A stretch of DNA of 8,216 nucleotides, from contig JAFSQZ010000078.1 of NCBI GenBank assembly GCA_017446355.1, positions 1 through 8,216 on the forward strand, written 5' to 3'. The translations under genes were made by a program, and so were the position numbers. Below are positions 1 to 6,339 of the stretch, piece by piece (positions within the stretch are counted from its first letter, which is position 1; each line of letters starts with the position of its first letter). The stretch comes from Neisseriaceae bacterium (lineage in GTDB: Bacteria > Pseudomonadota > Gammaproteobacteria > Burkholderiales > Neisseriaceae). The notes beneath the pieces are model-generated. The model did no database searches. It had not been told where the DNA came from and was given only the letters and a program-made list of their open reading frames with translations.

Positions 1-440
1 AAAGCTGCAGCAACACCACAAACTGCACCAGATGCACCAAGCATTGAGCTGTGAAACAGTAGTTTTATCAAAAGTTGTGTTTGCGTTTCGTTGAGCAAAT
101 CAGCTGAAACAAATGTTATTAAGTACAGTGGATACGCTAAATAAAACAAGGCAGCAAATAGACCTGAAAGTAAATAAAGCAGTAAAAATTTTAGGTTGCC
201 CAATAAGGTATTGAGTGGGCGACCCAAAACGCCCAAAGCATACATATTGAACAGTAAATGCAGTAGGTTGTCGTGTAAAAATAAGTGCGTCAACCATTGA
301 TGGGTTTGGTAATATTGGCTTTCAGGCAGCCATAATGCACCTTGCTGGCGCAAATCCCAGCCTAGATTTTGTGCCAGAAATATAAAAACGTTGATACCGA
401 TTAGGGTAAATAATGCGGGAGCTTGACGAAAAGTAGTCAT
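1..440 (-). CDS. Rhomboid-family intramembrane serine protease (3' end beyond the window)
   Basis: Polytopic membrane protein of the rhomboid family, which cleaves substrates within the membrane. The visible 146 residues start at the ATG at 440 and run off the left edge with no stop. A first membrane segment lies at about residues 9-25. The family pattern QWLTHLFLH (48-56) is followed by HLLFNMYALG (61-70), with the conserved His and Asn expected in the second membrane helix. The GASG motif at 135-138 carries the predicted nucleophile Ser137. The partner catalytic His lies in the missing C-terminal part. The gene follows the MFS permease by 15 bases, and that gap is exactly one uptake sequence. 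The AGG of that repeat sits 9 bases before the ATG and is the only ribosome-binding candidate. The family call is firm. Protease activity is inferred because the His cannot be checked. Confidence 0.85.
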   Translation of the reverse strand, partial: MTTFRQAPALFTLIGINVFIFLAQNLGWDLRQQGALWLPESQYYQTHQWLTHLFLHDNLLHLLFNMYALGVLGRPLNTLLGNLKFLLLYLLSGLFAALFYLAYPLYLITFVSADLLNETQTQLLIKLLFHSSMLGASGAVCGVAAA

Positions 441-455
441 TTCAGGCTGCCTGAA
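441..455. repeat. DNA uptake sequence filling the permease-rhomboid gap
   Basis: Perfect 15-mer TTCAGGCTGCCTGAA. It begins right after the permease stop codon and ends right before the rhomboid ATG on the minus strand, so the whole intergenic gap is the uptake sequence. Read on the minus strand, its AGG could double as a Shine-Dalgarno sequence. Confidence 0.9.
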
Positions 456-1760
456 TTAGGAGATAAACCATTGTTTAATATCGGTTAAAATGCTTTTTTC
501 GCGCAGGATTAAGTAGGCGATTAAGGGGAGATTGCCCAGTGCAACCAATAAATACAACAATAAAATGCTGTCAAATAACCAAAGCAGCAGTGCGCTGATT
601 AAGGCCGCAGCGACCATAAAAATGGCATTAACAACATTGTTGGCAGCAATGGCTTGGGCGCGAAATTCATCATCACTGCTGGTTTGTAGCCAAGTGTAAA
701 GTGGAACAGAAAAAAATCCGCCAAAAAAACCAATAAAAATCATTATGATAATAATGGGATAGGCAAAACCATTGCTTAAAAAGGCGAAGATGCCTTGTGT
801 GGCATTGTGTGCGTGTAAACCGTTGGCAAAAAAGACCAATAGGCTACCAAATAGGGTTAAACCGATGCTACCAATCACCACCAAACCTAGTCGTAAAGTG
901 CCTTTGCTGATTCTTGCGCAAAATACTGAACCGCTGGCGATGCCAATGGAAAACAGTGCCAACATTAGATTAAATACGTTGTCGTTGCCACCTAAATGTT
1001 TTTGTACAAAAGTAGGCAGTTGTGTGGTGTAGACCGAGCCGATAAACCAAAACCAAGAAATGCCGATAATCGCGCTGGCAAGTTTTTTTTGTTGCCACGT
1101 GTGTTGCATTAGGGTTTTTGTGTTGCGAAAAATATGGTAATCCACTTGGGTGTTGGCGTTTTGCGCGGCAACCGATGGCATAAATAGACTAAATCCTAAA
1201 CCCATTACGGCAACCAGTAATACGCTTCCTCCTAAAAACAACATATTGGTGCTTGCCATAATGGTGCCTAAAATTTGTCCAAATAAAATGGCTAAAAATG
1301 TGCCTGATTCAATTAAACCATTGCCCATTAGCAATTCTTGACTGGATAAGTATTCAGGCAAAATGGCGTATTTCACGGGACCAAAAATAGTGGAATGCAA
1401 ACCCATTAGAAAGATGCAGATAAACAATAATGTTGATGAGTGGTGATAAAAACCGTACATCGCCAACAGCATAATGGCAACTTCTAATATTTTTACGGCT
1501 TGTGCCAAGTGGGCTTTGTTAAAGCGTGTTGCGAGTTGTCCTGCCAGTGCAGAAAATAAGAAATAAGGCAACACAAATAATAATGCACCTAAATTTAACA
1601 TTTGACTGGCAGGTAAGACGGCATTTTGTCCTAAACCGTAATAGCTAATGAGTACGAAGAATGAAGTTTTAAATAAGTTGTCGTTAAATGCTCCTAAAAA
1701 TTGTGTGCCAAATAAAGGAGCGAAACGGCGTGTTGTGGCAAAAGCAAAAAAAGCATTCAT
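456..1760 (-). CDS. LplT-like MFS transporter, probably lysophospholipid or related lipid transport
   Basis: Integral inner-membrane protein of 434 residues, very hydrophobic, with about 12 predicted helices spread over its whole length. The N-terminal motif FLGAFNDNLFK (about 22-32) is typical of the MFS subfamily that includes LplT and the permease part of multidomain Aas-type acyltransferases. LplT moves lysophospholipids across the inner membrane for re-acylation. A second family-like stretch, GPVKYAILPEYL, lies around residue 127. No acyltransferase or ligase domain is fused to it. The start at 1760 (MNAFFAFAT) is only weakly supported by a ribosome site (TTTGG upstream). It lies downstream of the ccoS terminator-like hairpin and is probably co-transcribed with the rhomboid gene. 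The MFS call is strong. The lipid substrate is inferred from the motif alone. Confidence 0.8.
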   Translation of the reverse strand: MNAFFAFATTRRFAPLFGTQFLGAFNDNLFKTSFFVLISYYGLGQNAVLPASQMLNLGALLFVLPYFLFSALAGQLATRFNKAHLAQAVKILEVAIMLLAMYGFYHHSSTLLFICIFLMGLHSTIFGPVKYAILPEYLSSQELLMGNGLIESGTFLAILFGQILGTIMASTNMLFLGGSVLLVAVMGLGFSLFMPSVAAQNANTQVDYHIFRNTKTLMQHTWQQKKLASAIIGISWFWFIGSVYTTQLPTFVQKHLGGNDNVFNLMLALFSIGIASGSVFCARISKGTLRLGLVVIGSIGLTLFGSLLVFFANGLHAHNATQGIFAFLSNGFAYPIIIIMIFIGFFGGFFSVPLYTWLQTSSDDEFRAQAIAANNVVNAIFMVAAALISALLLWLFDSILLLYLLVALGNLPLIAYLILREKSILTDIKQWFIS

Positions 1761-1777
1761 AAGTGTTTACCAAATAA

Positions 1778-1812
1778 CAGGCAGCCTGAATACAGGATTC
1801 AGGCTGCCTGAA
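1778..1812 (-). terminator. Inverted DUS pair forming a terminator hairpin after ccoS
   Basis: Two uptake sequences face each other at 1778-1790 and 1798-1812. They give a perfect 13-bp stem (CAGGCAGCCTGAA paired with TTCAGGCTGCCTG) and a 7-base loop, TACAGGA. Read on the minus strand, the stem is followed by TTATTT, a modest U-tract, and it starts 3 bases after the ccoS stop. Paired uptake sequences used as terminators are well known in Neisseriaceae. The weak U-tract suggests partial read-through into the permease gene, which has no obvious promoter of its own. Confidence 0.75.
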
Positions 1813-1815
1813 AAG

Positions 1816-1992
1816 TTAGTGATGATTATCTTGATTAAGTTGATGTGAAGTGTCGTCATCGTCCATTAAGATGCGGTGTGCAGGACCTTCTAAATCGTCA
1901 AATTGTCCATTTTTACTTGCCCACCAAAATGCGTAACCAATTAAAAACGCTAAAATAATGCTGATGGGAATTAAAATATACAAACTTTCCAT
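1816..1992 (-). CDS. ccoS: Cytochrome oxidase cbb3 maturation protein CcoS
   Basis: Short membrane protein of 58 residues needed for assembly of the cbb3-type terminal oxidase, where CcoS helps cofactor insertion into the catalytic subunit CcoN. The sequence starts MESLYILIPISI, followed by one membrane helix (about residues 4-24) ending in GYAFWWA. Next is the family hallmark around GQFDDLEGPAHRIL (29-42), then an acidic and histidine-rich tail (DDDDTSH to HH at the C-terminus). The length is typical for the family. The ATG at 1992 directly abuts the stop of the upstream gene (TAAATG), and an AGGAA ribosome site lies 8 bases before it, so translation is probably coupled. No ccoN, ccoO or ccoP gene is in the window. 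The recognition is confident. Confidence 0.9.
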   Translation of the reverse strand: MESLYILIPISIILAFLIGYAFWWASKNGQFDDLEGPAHRILMDDDDTSHQLNQDNHH

Positions 1993-2292
1993 TTAGCCAT
2001 TTCCTGTTAAATCGGTGAGCAAAAAGTGTTGATGAGATAAATTTAAATATCCTTGTTTGAGTGTTCCCAAAAAGACATCATCATTATCAAATAATTCAAT
2101 CTCATCGTGTGTCATTACCCAAAATAATGCACGTTCATCGTTTTGTAAATCACGCAATACCGCAAATGTTTTACCTGTTTCATTTAGTTTGAGTGCGAAC
2201 TGTCCACTTTTACCGTCAGTTTCTTCATCATCTAGCATTAACCAAAAACCTAAATGTGTACCATCTGGCGCAGCAAGTTCAAAAGTGTTCAT
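1993..2292 (-). CDS. Small acidic protein of unknown function upstream of ccoS
   Basis: I do not recognise this 99-residue protein. It has no signal peptide or membrane helix and looks like a small soluble cytoplasmic protein, rich in Asp, Glu and aromatic residues, with acidic patches DDEETD (about 21-26) and ELFDNDD. The alternation of short hydrophobic stretches (FWLMLDD, FALKLNE, ALFWVM, HFLLTDL) suggests a mostly beta fold. I chose the ATG at 2292, which has GGA 7 bases upstream. An in-frame TTG at 2304 would add four residues and lacks a better ribosome site. The gene sits between the SPOR-like gene and ccoS, and its stop touches the ccoS start. It is therefore probably co-translated with ccoS. 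Any role in oxidase assembly would rest on that position alone. Confidence 0.8.
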   Translation of the reverse strand: MNTFELAAPDGTHLGFWLMLDDEETDGKSGQFALKLNETGKTFAVLRDLQNDERALFWVMTHDEIELFDNDDVFLGTLKQGYLNLSHQHFLLTDLTGNG

Positions 2293-2307
2293 CACGGTAT
2301 CCAAAGT

Positions 2308-2322
2308 TTCAGGCAGCCTGAA
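2308..2322. repeat. DNA uptake sequence between the SPOR-like gene and the 99-residue gene
   Basis: Perfect 15-mer TTCAGGCAGCCTGAA directly adjoining the stop codon of the SPOR-like gene at 2323. Together with 15 further bases it makes up the whole spacer before the next ATG. Confidence 0.9.
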
Positions 2323-2889
2323 TTATTTATTACACGACGAACGACGAAGTTTACCATAGCGCCCTACGATGCCTTGAATTGCGTTGGCATCTTGGTCGTT
2401 CACTGACATAAACAATACATTCATATTGCTGCGTGTACGTCCTTGATTTTCTTCGTTTGCATTGGTATTTTCAACCACTTGACGTGTGGCAGCGTGTGGA
2501 AAGCGAGCGAGCAAACCTTTAATGCGGTGATAATCATCTTCGGGAATGCTGACGGTTGCCGAACAAGCTTTGTATTGGGCATTGGCACGTTCAGTGTTTG
2601 AACTACCCAACGTATTGTTGTTTTTATTGTTGTTTTTATTATTATTTGTGCTAGGTGTGTTGATACGTGGCGTGCCAGCAGGTTTAGCGGTACTTGTTGT
2701 GTTTTTTTGAGTAGGCGATTGGGCTAATGTAGGGGTACCTGTATTATTGATAATAACTTGAGGGGGCAAAGAAGATTGATTGGTTTGTGCAACAACAGGT
2801 GTGTTGTTTTTTGTCATCAATTTATAGCCAATCATACTTGCGAAAACCACAACATTTAAGGCAACAAGTGTGGCAAATAACCATTTCAT
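2323..2889 (-). CDS. Membrane-anchored SPOR-like protein following birA/coaX
   Basis: Protein of 188 residues with one N-terminal membrane helix (about 3-24, MKWLFATLVALNVVVFASMI). A long low-complexity Asn/Thr/Pro/Ser linker (about 28-100) includes NNNKNNNKNNN near residue 84. A folded C-terminal domain (about 105-185) has two Cys (YKACSA and RSSCNK) that could form a disulfide. The layout of anchor, flexible linker and compact C-terminal domain matches SPOR proteins, which bind peptidoglycan at the septum. The segment GLLARFPHAATRQVVENT and the end IQGIVGRYGKLR fit a SPOR-type fold, but I cannot confirm that fold by eye. The start at 2889 overlaps the upstream stop (ATGA), and an AAAGGA site lies 7 bases before it, which indicates translational coupling with birA/coaX. 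Confidence 0.75.
   Translation of the reverse strand: MKWLFATLVALNVVVFASMIGYKLMTKNNTPVVAQTNQSSLPPQVIINNTGTPTLAQSPTQKNTTSTAKPAGTPRINTPSTNNNKNNNKNNNTLGSSNTERANAQYKACSATVSIPEDDYHRIKGLLARFPHAATRQVVENTNANEENQGRTRSNMNVLFMSVNDQDANAIQGIVGRYGKLRRSSCNK
2614..2647. repeat. Short tandem repeat encoding the Asn/Lys linker
   Basis: The 12-mer ATTGTTGTTTTT occurs twice in tandem (2614-2625 and 2626-2637) and then decays into ATTATTATTT. On the minus strand it encodes NNNK units of the SPOR-like protein's linker. The unit length is a multiple of three, so slippage would change linker length without breaking the frame. Confidence 0.75.
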
Positions 2890-4616
2890 AGAACATTCCT
2901 TTGATGTTTGTTATGGACAAGATAGTTTAGCAGTCCATAAATCACTAAATTATCAACAACTTTGACATTATTATCTGAAATAAATGTTTTGGGCAAGGCA
3001 TTTGCAATTTTGACAGCACCACCGCCCGTAATGACAACATCAACTGAATGCGGTGCGCAACGTTGTTTAAGTCGTTCATACATTAACATCACTGCACCGC
3101 ACGTAGCGTCTATTATACCAGTAGTAATGGCATTAGCAGTAGTGGTTGGGAATGGGTAACGTAATCCTTCGGGGCGTTGGAGTTGTGCGGTTTTTTGCAT
3201 CAACGATTCGCGCATTAAATTAAAGCCAGGCATAATGGTGCCGCCCAAATAATGATTATTTAAAGTTAGCGCATCAATGGTAACCGCCGTGCCACAGCTC
3301 ACAATAACACACGCATTAGGGCTAAATTTTCGCGCCCCCAAAGCATTAAACCAACGGTCGGCACCGTGTTCACTGGGATTGCGATAATGGTTGGTAATTC
3401 CCAAAGCATATGGCATAGAGCCAAACCAATGAATGGTTTTGGGGATAATGGCTTGCACCAAATCTTTTTTTTCATCACCGCATACCGCAGAACCTGCTAA
3501 TGTTAGCGTATCGTGTCCATACTTTGCCCATTCATTTTCAAGTTTGGATAAATTGCGATAGGGTGCGTGATTGGTGTAAATGATTTCTGCGTTTTGAATC
3601 CACGCCCATTTTAAACGACTATTGCCCGCATCAAACAATAAATAACTGTTTTTTTGCGTGGCTGGTGTTTCAGGCTGCCTGAATGTTTGGGATTGTGGGC
3701 GCAAACTTAATTCGCCACTCACAATACTTTCCACGCCTTTTTCCGTTAGCAATAATAAGGCACCATCATTGGCAATACCTGTTACCTTGCCTTGTTTAAC
3801 GATTTTTTGTTCATGCAACAACACAACTTCTTGATTTAAATCACGTTGAGCGGCTAAATAAGCTGCCTGAAAAGGTGCAAAACCTGTTTGTGCAAAGCGT
3901 TGTAAATCTTGGTGCAAGGCATCAAGTAGCGTATTTAATACGGTTTGTGCAGAATGTTGACGCGATGCTGCCTGAAACGATGTAGCGTTTGATAAAGTTT
4001 CAGGCTGCATAAAATTGATGCCGATGCCGATGATGGCGTGTGTTTGTCCATTTTGGCGCACCGTTTCAATCAAAATACCTGCTAATTTTTGTTCGCCACA
4101 CATCAAATCATTGGGCCATTTGATTTGTGTGGCACAACCTAAATCATTAAGTGCGCGATGACAAGATAAAGCCACCACAGCAGCCAGTGCGCCTAATTGT
4201 GCTTGAGTTTGCGTAAACACCCAGCCCAAACTAAACATTAAACATTCACCTGCTTGTGCTTGCCAAGTTTTTCCTTGTCGTCCACGTCCTTGTGTTTGTG
4301 TGTTGGCAATCACTAAATATTGATGAATATTGTGTTGATTTTTAGATTGTTGCAACAAAACATCATTACTGGATTCAAGTTGCTGGTGTACAAACGTATG
4401 AAACAAAGGGTGTTGATAATCTTTGCCAAACCAAGCGACAGGACGCACCAAATGCCACCAACCATCGCGTTGGCGCAATAAAGTGCGAATAGACAAAGGC
4501 GCGTGTTGCCATAAAGCATTGAGTTGATGTGGCGAACAACACACCACATTTGCTAACTCCGTTACATAATGCTTTTTACCATCAGCCAAAAGCGCAATTA
4601 GGGAAGAAACCGACAT
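2886..4616 (-). CDS. birA/coaX: Bifunctional biotin-protein ligase BirA / type III pantothenate kinase CoaX
   Basis: Fusion of two enzymes in 576 residues. The N-terminal half biotinylates the acetyl-CoA carboxylase carrier protein. The C-terminal half phosphorylates pantothenate, the first step of coenzyme A synthesis. Residues 1-60 look like the winged-helix DNA-binding domain, so biotin-dependent repression is possible. The ligase core shows GRGRQG (110-115), KWPND (166-170) and KLAGILIE (177-184), with its C-terminal domain to about 306. A linker (307-323) follows. CoaX then shows DAGNSRLKW (329-337, phosphate binding), GADRW (418-422), SCGTAVTID (440-448) and GGGA (531-534). The same fusion is known in Neisseria. 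All key motifs are intact. The gene leads a tight cluster and its stop overlaps the next start. No strong ribosome site is visible before the ATG at 4616. Confidence 0.95.
   Translation of the reverse strand: MSVSSLIALLADGKKHYVTELANVVCCSPHQLNALWQHAPLSIRTLLRQRDGWWHLVRPVAWFGKDYQHPLFHTFVHQQLESSNDVLLQQSKNQHNIHQYLVIANTQTQGRGRQGKTWQAQAGECLMFSLGWVFTQTQAQLGALAAVVALSCHRALNDLGCATQIKWPNDLMCGEQKLAGILIETVRQNGQTHAIIGIGINFMQPETLSNATSFQAASRQHSAQTVLNTLLDALHQDLQRFAQTGFAPFQAAYLAAQRDLNQEVVLLHEQKIVKQGKVTGIANDGALLLLTEKGVESIVSGELSLRPQSQTFRQPETPATQKNSYLLFDAGNSRLKWAWIQNAEIIYTNHAPYRNLSKLENEWAKYGHDTLTLAGSAVCGDEKKDLVQAIIPKTIHWFGSMPYALGITNHYRNPSEHGADRWFNALGARKFSPNACVIVSCGTAVTIDALTLNNHYLGGTIMPGFNLMRESLMQKTAQLQRPEGLRYPFPTTTANAITTGIIDATCGAVMLMYERLKQRCAPHSVDVVITGGGAVKIANALPKTFISDNNVKVVDNLVIYGLLNYLVHNKHQRNVL
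3669..3683. repeat. DNA uptake sequence inside the BirA-CoaX linker
   Basis: Perfect 15-mer TTCAGGCTGCCTGAA lying in frame in the coding region. On the minus strand it encodes FRQPE (residues 312-316), in the short linker joining the ligase and kinase domains. Confidence 0.9.
3860..4010. repeat. Three one-mismatch uptake sequences within the birA part
   Basis: AAGCTGCCTGAA (3860-3871), ATGCTGCCTGAA (3965-3976) and TTCAGGCTGCAT (3999-4010) each match the 12-base uptake sequence at 11 positions. They are read in frame as FQAA (twice) and MQPE. They may be decayed or weakly active sites. Confidence 0.6.
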
Positions 4617-4646
4617 ATTCAGTGGACAAACTTTTCAAAACGTGGA

Positions 4647-4677
4647 ATTTTAACCGATTTAAGTGGTTTGCACACAA
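4647..4677 (-). promoter_or_regulatory. Possible birA/coaX promoter
   Basis: On the minus strand TTGTGT (4677-4672) and TAAAAT (4652-4647) could serve as -35 and -10 boxes, about 30 bases before the ATG. The 19-base spacer is longer than ideal. The site lies downstream of two terminator-like hairpins, where a new promoter would be needed. Confidence 0.3.
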
Positions 4678-4744
4678 GAACCAATAGGTGTTTTAAAGAG
4701 AAAATCTTGTCAGCAACTGATGTTGAAAAACTGTTGCAAAAACA

Positions 4745-4784
4745 TCAGGCTGCCTGAAAGTGTGTAAAGTTTCAGGCAGCCTGA
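4745..4784 (-). terminator. Inverted DUS pair, terminator between the patatin and birA/coaX genes
   Basis: The uptake sequences AGGCTGCCTGAA (4747-4758) and TTCAGGCAGCCTGAA (4771-4785) are inverted. They form a perfect 15-bp stem (4745-4759 with 4770-4784) around a 10-base loop, GTGTGTAAAG. On the minus strand the stem is followed two bases later by TTTTT (4742-4738), a proper U-tract. It should stop patatin-gene transcripts before birA/coaX. Confidence 0.8.
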
Positions 4785-4791
4785 AAGCCTT

Positions 4792-4886
4792 AAAAAATCG
4801 TTATTTTGCGTTTTTTGTAAGAAAACAAAAATCTTACTTAACTGATTGTTTTATAAAATTTTTTGCACACACTCAAAATAACGATT
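4792..4886 (-). terminator. Long-stem hairpin with T6 tract, first terminator of the patatin gene
   Basis: AATCGTTATTTTG (4796-4808) and CAAAATAACGATT (4874-4886) are perfect 13-base inverted repeats separated by 65 bases. The intervening sequence holds its own small hairpin, GTAAGA/TCTTAC (4817-4837). On the minus strand the distal arm runs straight into TTTTTT (4797-4792). It begins 28 bases after the patatin stop. A large loop is unusual for an intrinsic terminator, so a small RNA or a miniature element is an alternative. I see no gene in the 297-base gap 4617-4913; besides this hairpin it holds the DUS pair and the promoter candidate. Confidence 0.5.
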
Positions 4887-4913
4887 GGTAGGCGTTTTGG
4901 TTTATTTATTGAA

Positions 4914-5816
4914 TCAGTATTGATACTGATATTGTGATAAAACCTTTTTAATTTCTGGCAAAGCCTTACGCGCAGCTTGTTCACCCAAAGCAATCGCTTG
5001 CGCTTTTTGGTCAAAACCACCAATTGCACCTAGATTTTGCACTTGTGGTTTAATGACAACATTTGCTTGGCTTAACTCACTTTGTAATGCAGACGTAGAC
5101 ATAATGTTCAAACTCTGGTCTAAATATGCCAAAAAGCCACTGCTTTTGTTTAAATTTGTGGGCTTGGCAGAGATATCCACCGCAATCACCACATTTGCGC
5201 CCAATTGTTTTGCGGCACGCACTGGTACAGGCGCGGATAAACCACCGTCAACATATTTTTTACCTGAAATTTCAGTGGGCAAAAATACATTAGGAATGCT
5301 GGCACTAGCACGTACAGCTTGTCCTGCACTGCCACGACTGAATACCGTCATTTTTCCTGTATCAAATTCAGTGGCGACCGCGCCAAACCTAATGGGGAAT
5401 TTTTCCATAGGAACTTGTTTCACTTTACCACTAATCCAATTTTGCAGTTTTTCACCTTTAATTAAACCGCGTGTAGACCAAGAAAAATCCGCCACGTCTT
5501 TTTTATTTAAAATTTCCGCTTCCAATTCTAAACGGTCAGGCGACATACCCGAAGCGTATAAACTGCCCACAACAGCTCCCGCGCTGGTGCCTGTTACCAC
5601 GTGAACAGGGATATTGTTTGCTTTAAGCACTTTAATCACGCCAATATGCGCAAAACCTTTGGACGCGCCACCACCCAAAGCTAAACCAATAACAGCGCGA
5701 GGTTTAGGTTGTGGTTTGGGTTTAACGGTTGATGTGCTAGGAGAATAGCTGGTGCTAGAGCAAGCACTTAAAGCGAAAAGCGTGCATGCGGTTAGAAAAA
5801 AACGACGAGTAAACAT
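4914..5816 (-). CDS. Patatin-like phospholipase lipoprotein (RssA family)
   Basis: Predicted lipoprotein of 300 residues with a patatin-type serine hydrolase domain, expected to cleave phospholipid acyl chains or related esters. The N-terminus MFTRRFFLTACTLFALSAC is a lipoprotein signal peptide with lipobox LSAC and lipidated Cys19. A Ser/Thr/Pro/Lys spacer (20-40) follows. The hydrolase domain has the oxyanion loop GGGASKG (48-54), the nucleophile elbow GTSAG (76-80, Ser78) and the catalytic DGG (190-192, Asp190), so the Ser-Asp dyad is complete. Length and layout match RssA/NTE-like bacterial patatins. The C-terminus ends in an unusual QYQYQY. The ribosome site before the ATG at 5816 is weak (AAGAAAG). 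The gene is alone in its transcription unit, bounded by terminator hairpins and a divergent promoter region. Confidence 0.9.
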   Translation of the reverse strand: MFTRRFFLTACTLFALSACSSTSYSPSTSTVKPKPQPKPRAVIGLALGGGASKGFAHIGVIKVLKANNIPVHVVTGTSAGAVVGSLYASGMSPDRLELEAEILNKKDVADFSWSTRGLIKGEKLQNWISGKVKQVPMEKFPIRFGAVATEFDTGKMTVFSRGSAGQAVRASASIPNVFLPTEISGKKYVDGGLSAPVPVRAAKQLGANVVIAVDISAKPTNLNKSSGFLAYLDQSLNIMSTSALQSELSQANVVIKPQVQNLGAIGGFDQKAQAIALGEQAARKALPEIKKVLSQYQYQY

Positions 5817-5973
5817 AGTTGCTTTCTTTTTTAAATAATGAAAATATTGATAAAGGTCAAAACGACAGCATTTTCAGGCTGCTTGAAACGAAATTATACT
5901 ATTTTCAGGCTGCCTGAAACGTTAATTATGCGTAAAATGAAATTTTTTAGTCTATTGGAAATGGGGAAGAAAG
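5817..5973. promoter_or_regulatory. Divergent promoter region between the patatin gene and the acidic-protein gene
   Basis: The two flanking genes are transcribed away from each other, so promoters for both should lie here. Candidates are weak. On the minus strand there is a perfect TATAAT (5898-5893) without a convincing -35, and TTGACC (5860-5855) with only a poor -10. On the plus strand there is TATACT (5895-5900) and TAAAAT (5933-5938). Exact start sites cannot be assigned. GGGGAAG (5963-5969) is a good ribosome site for the gene at 5974. Confidence 0.4.
5870..5921. repeat. Direct repeat containing one intact and one decayed uptake sequence
   Basis: A 21-base unit, ATTTTCAGGCTGC(C/T)TGAAACG, occurs at 5870-5890 and 5901-5921 with one difference. 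The second copy holds a perfect uptake sequence (5904-5918). The first (5873-5887) has a C-to-T change. Ten AT-rich bases separate them. Unlike the other DUS pairs in the window, they are direct rather than inverted. Confidence 0.85.
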
Positions 5974-6324
5974 ATGTATCTTGTTGATCGCACCGCAGCA
6001 GTATTAAAACCCACTGAAACCTTTTTACAATGGTTGCAAAAAACCGATGAAGAAATGCCTGAATTAACCTTGTCGCAATTGCGTGCAAATTGCACAGTAT
6101 TTTTGTTGCCTTTGTTTGATGAACCAGAAGAAGTGGTGGCGTATTTTAATGAACGTTTTGAAGAAATTTTTGAAGCAGAATTATCCAGTTGGACAATAGA
6201 CGACCACGCTTGGCCAGAATTGAACTTGGATTTGTTTTGGCAATTTTTTGAATTGGAAGTACACGACACCGTTTTGGATTTAGAAGAAAGCGATTTGGAA
6301 AATATGCCCGTTTTTGAAGCGTGA
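5974..6324 (+). CDS. Conserved small acidic protein of unknown function
   Basis: Protein of 116 residues, no signal peptide or membrane segment, probably cytoplasmic. It is strongly acidic: about 28 Asp/Glu against two Lys and three Arg, most of the acid lying after residue 50. It is also rich in Trp and Phe (WTIDDHAWPEL, LFWQFFELEVHDTV). The opening MYLVDRTAAVLKPTETFLQWL and the DEPEE motif near residue 52 resemble a family of uncharacterised proteins that I recall from beta- and gammaproteobacteria. No function can be given. The ATG at 5974 has GGGGAAG 4 bases upstream, a clear start. It stands alone between a divergent promoter region and a strong hairpin terminator. The charge pattern is reminiscent of protein- or nucleic-acid-mimic proteins, but that is speculation. 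Confidence 0.85.
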   Translation: MYLVDRTAAVLKPTETFLQWLQKTDEEMPELTLSQLRANCTVFLLPLFDEPEEVVAYFNERFEEIFEAELSSWTIDDHAWPELNLDLFWQFFELEVHDTVLDLEESDLENMPVFEA

Positions 6325-6339
6325 TTTGAAACCATCAAT

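Noticed and set aside
2293..2304. TTG at 2304 as the start of the 99-residue gene
   Set aside because: The downstream ATG at 2292 has a better spaced GGA and is the commoner start codon.
2057..2359. 100-residue open frame on the plus strand
   Set aside because: It is antisense to the 99-residue gene and the end of the SPOR-like gene, with Ser-rich shadow composition.
4792..4886. Correia-type repeat
   Set aside because: The terminal repeats do not resemble the Correia ends that I know, and no TA duplication is seen. A terminator explains the T6 tract better.
5053..5604. 183-residue open frame on the plus strand
   Set aside because: It lies entirely antisense within the patatin gene, which has complete catalytic motifs. 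It has no ribosome site and its translation looks like no protein family.
5952..6338. 128-residue open frame on the minus strand
   Set aside because: It is a Ser/Lys-rich mirror of the acidic-protein gene, which has a clear ribosome site and terminator.
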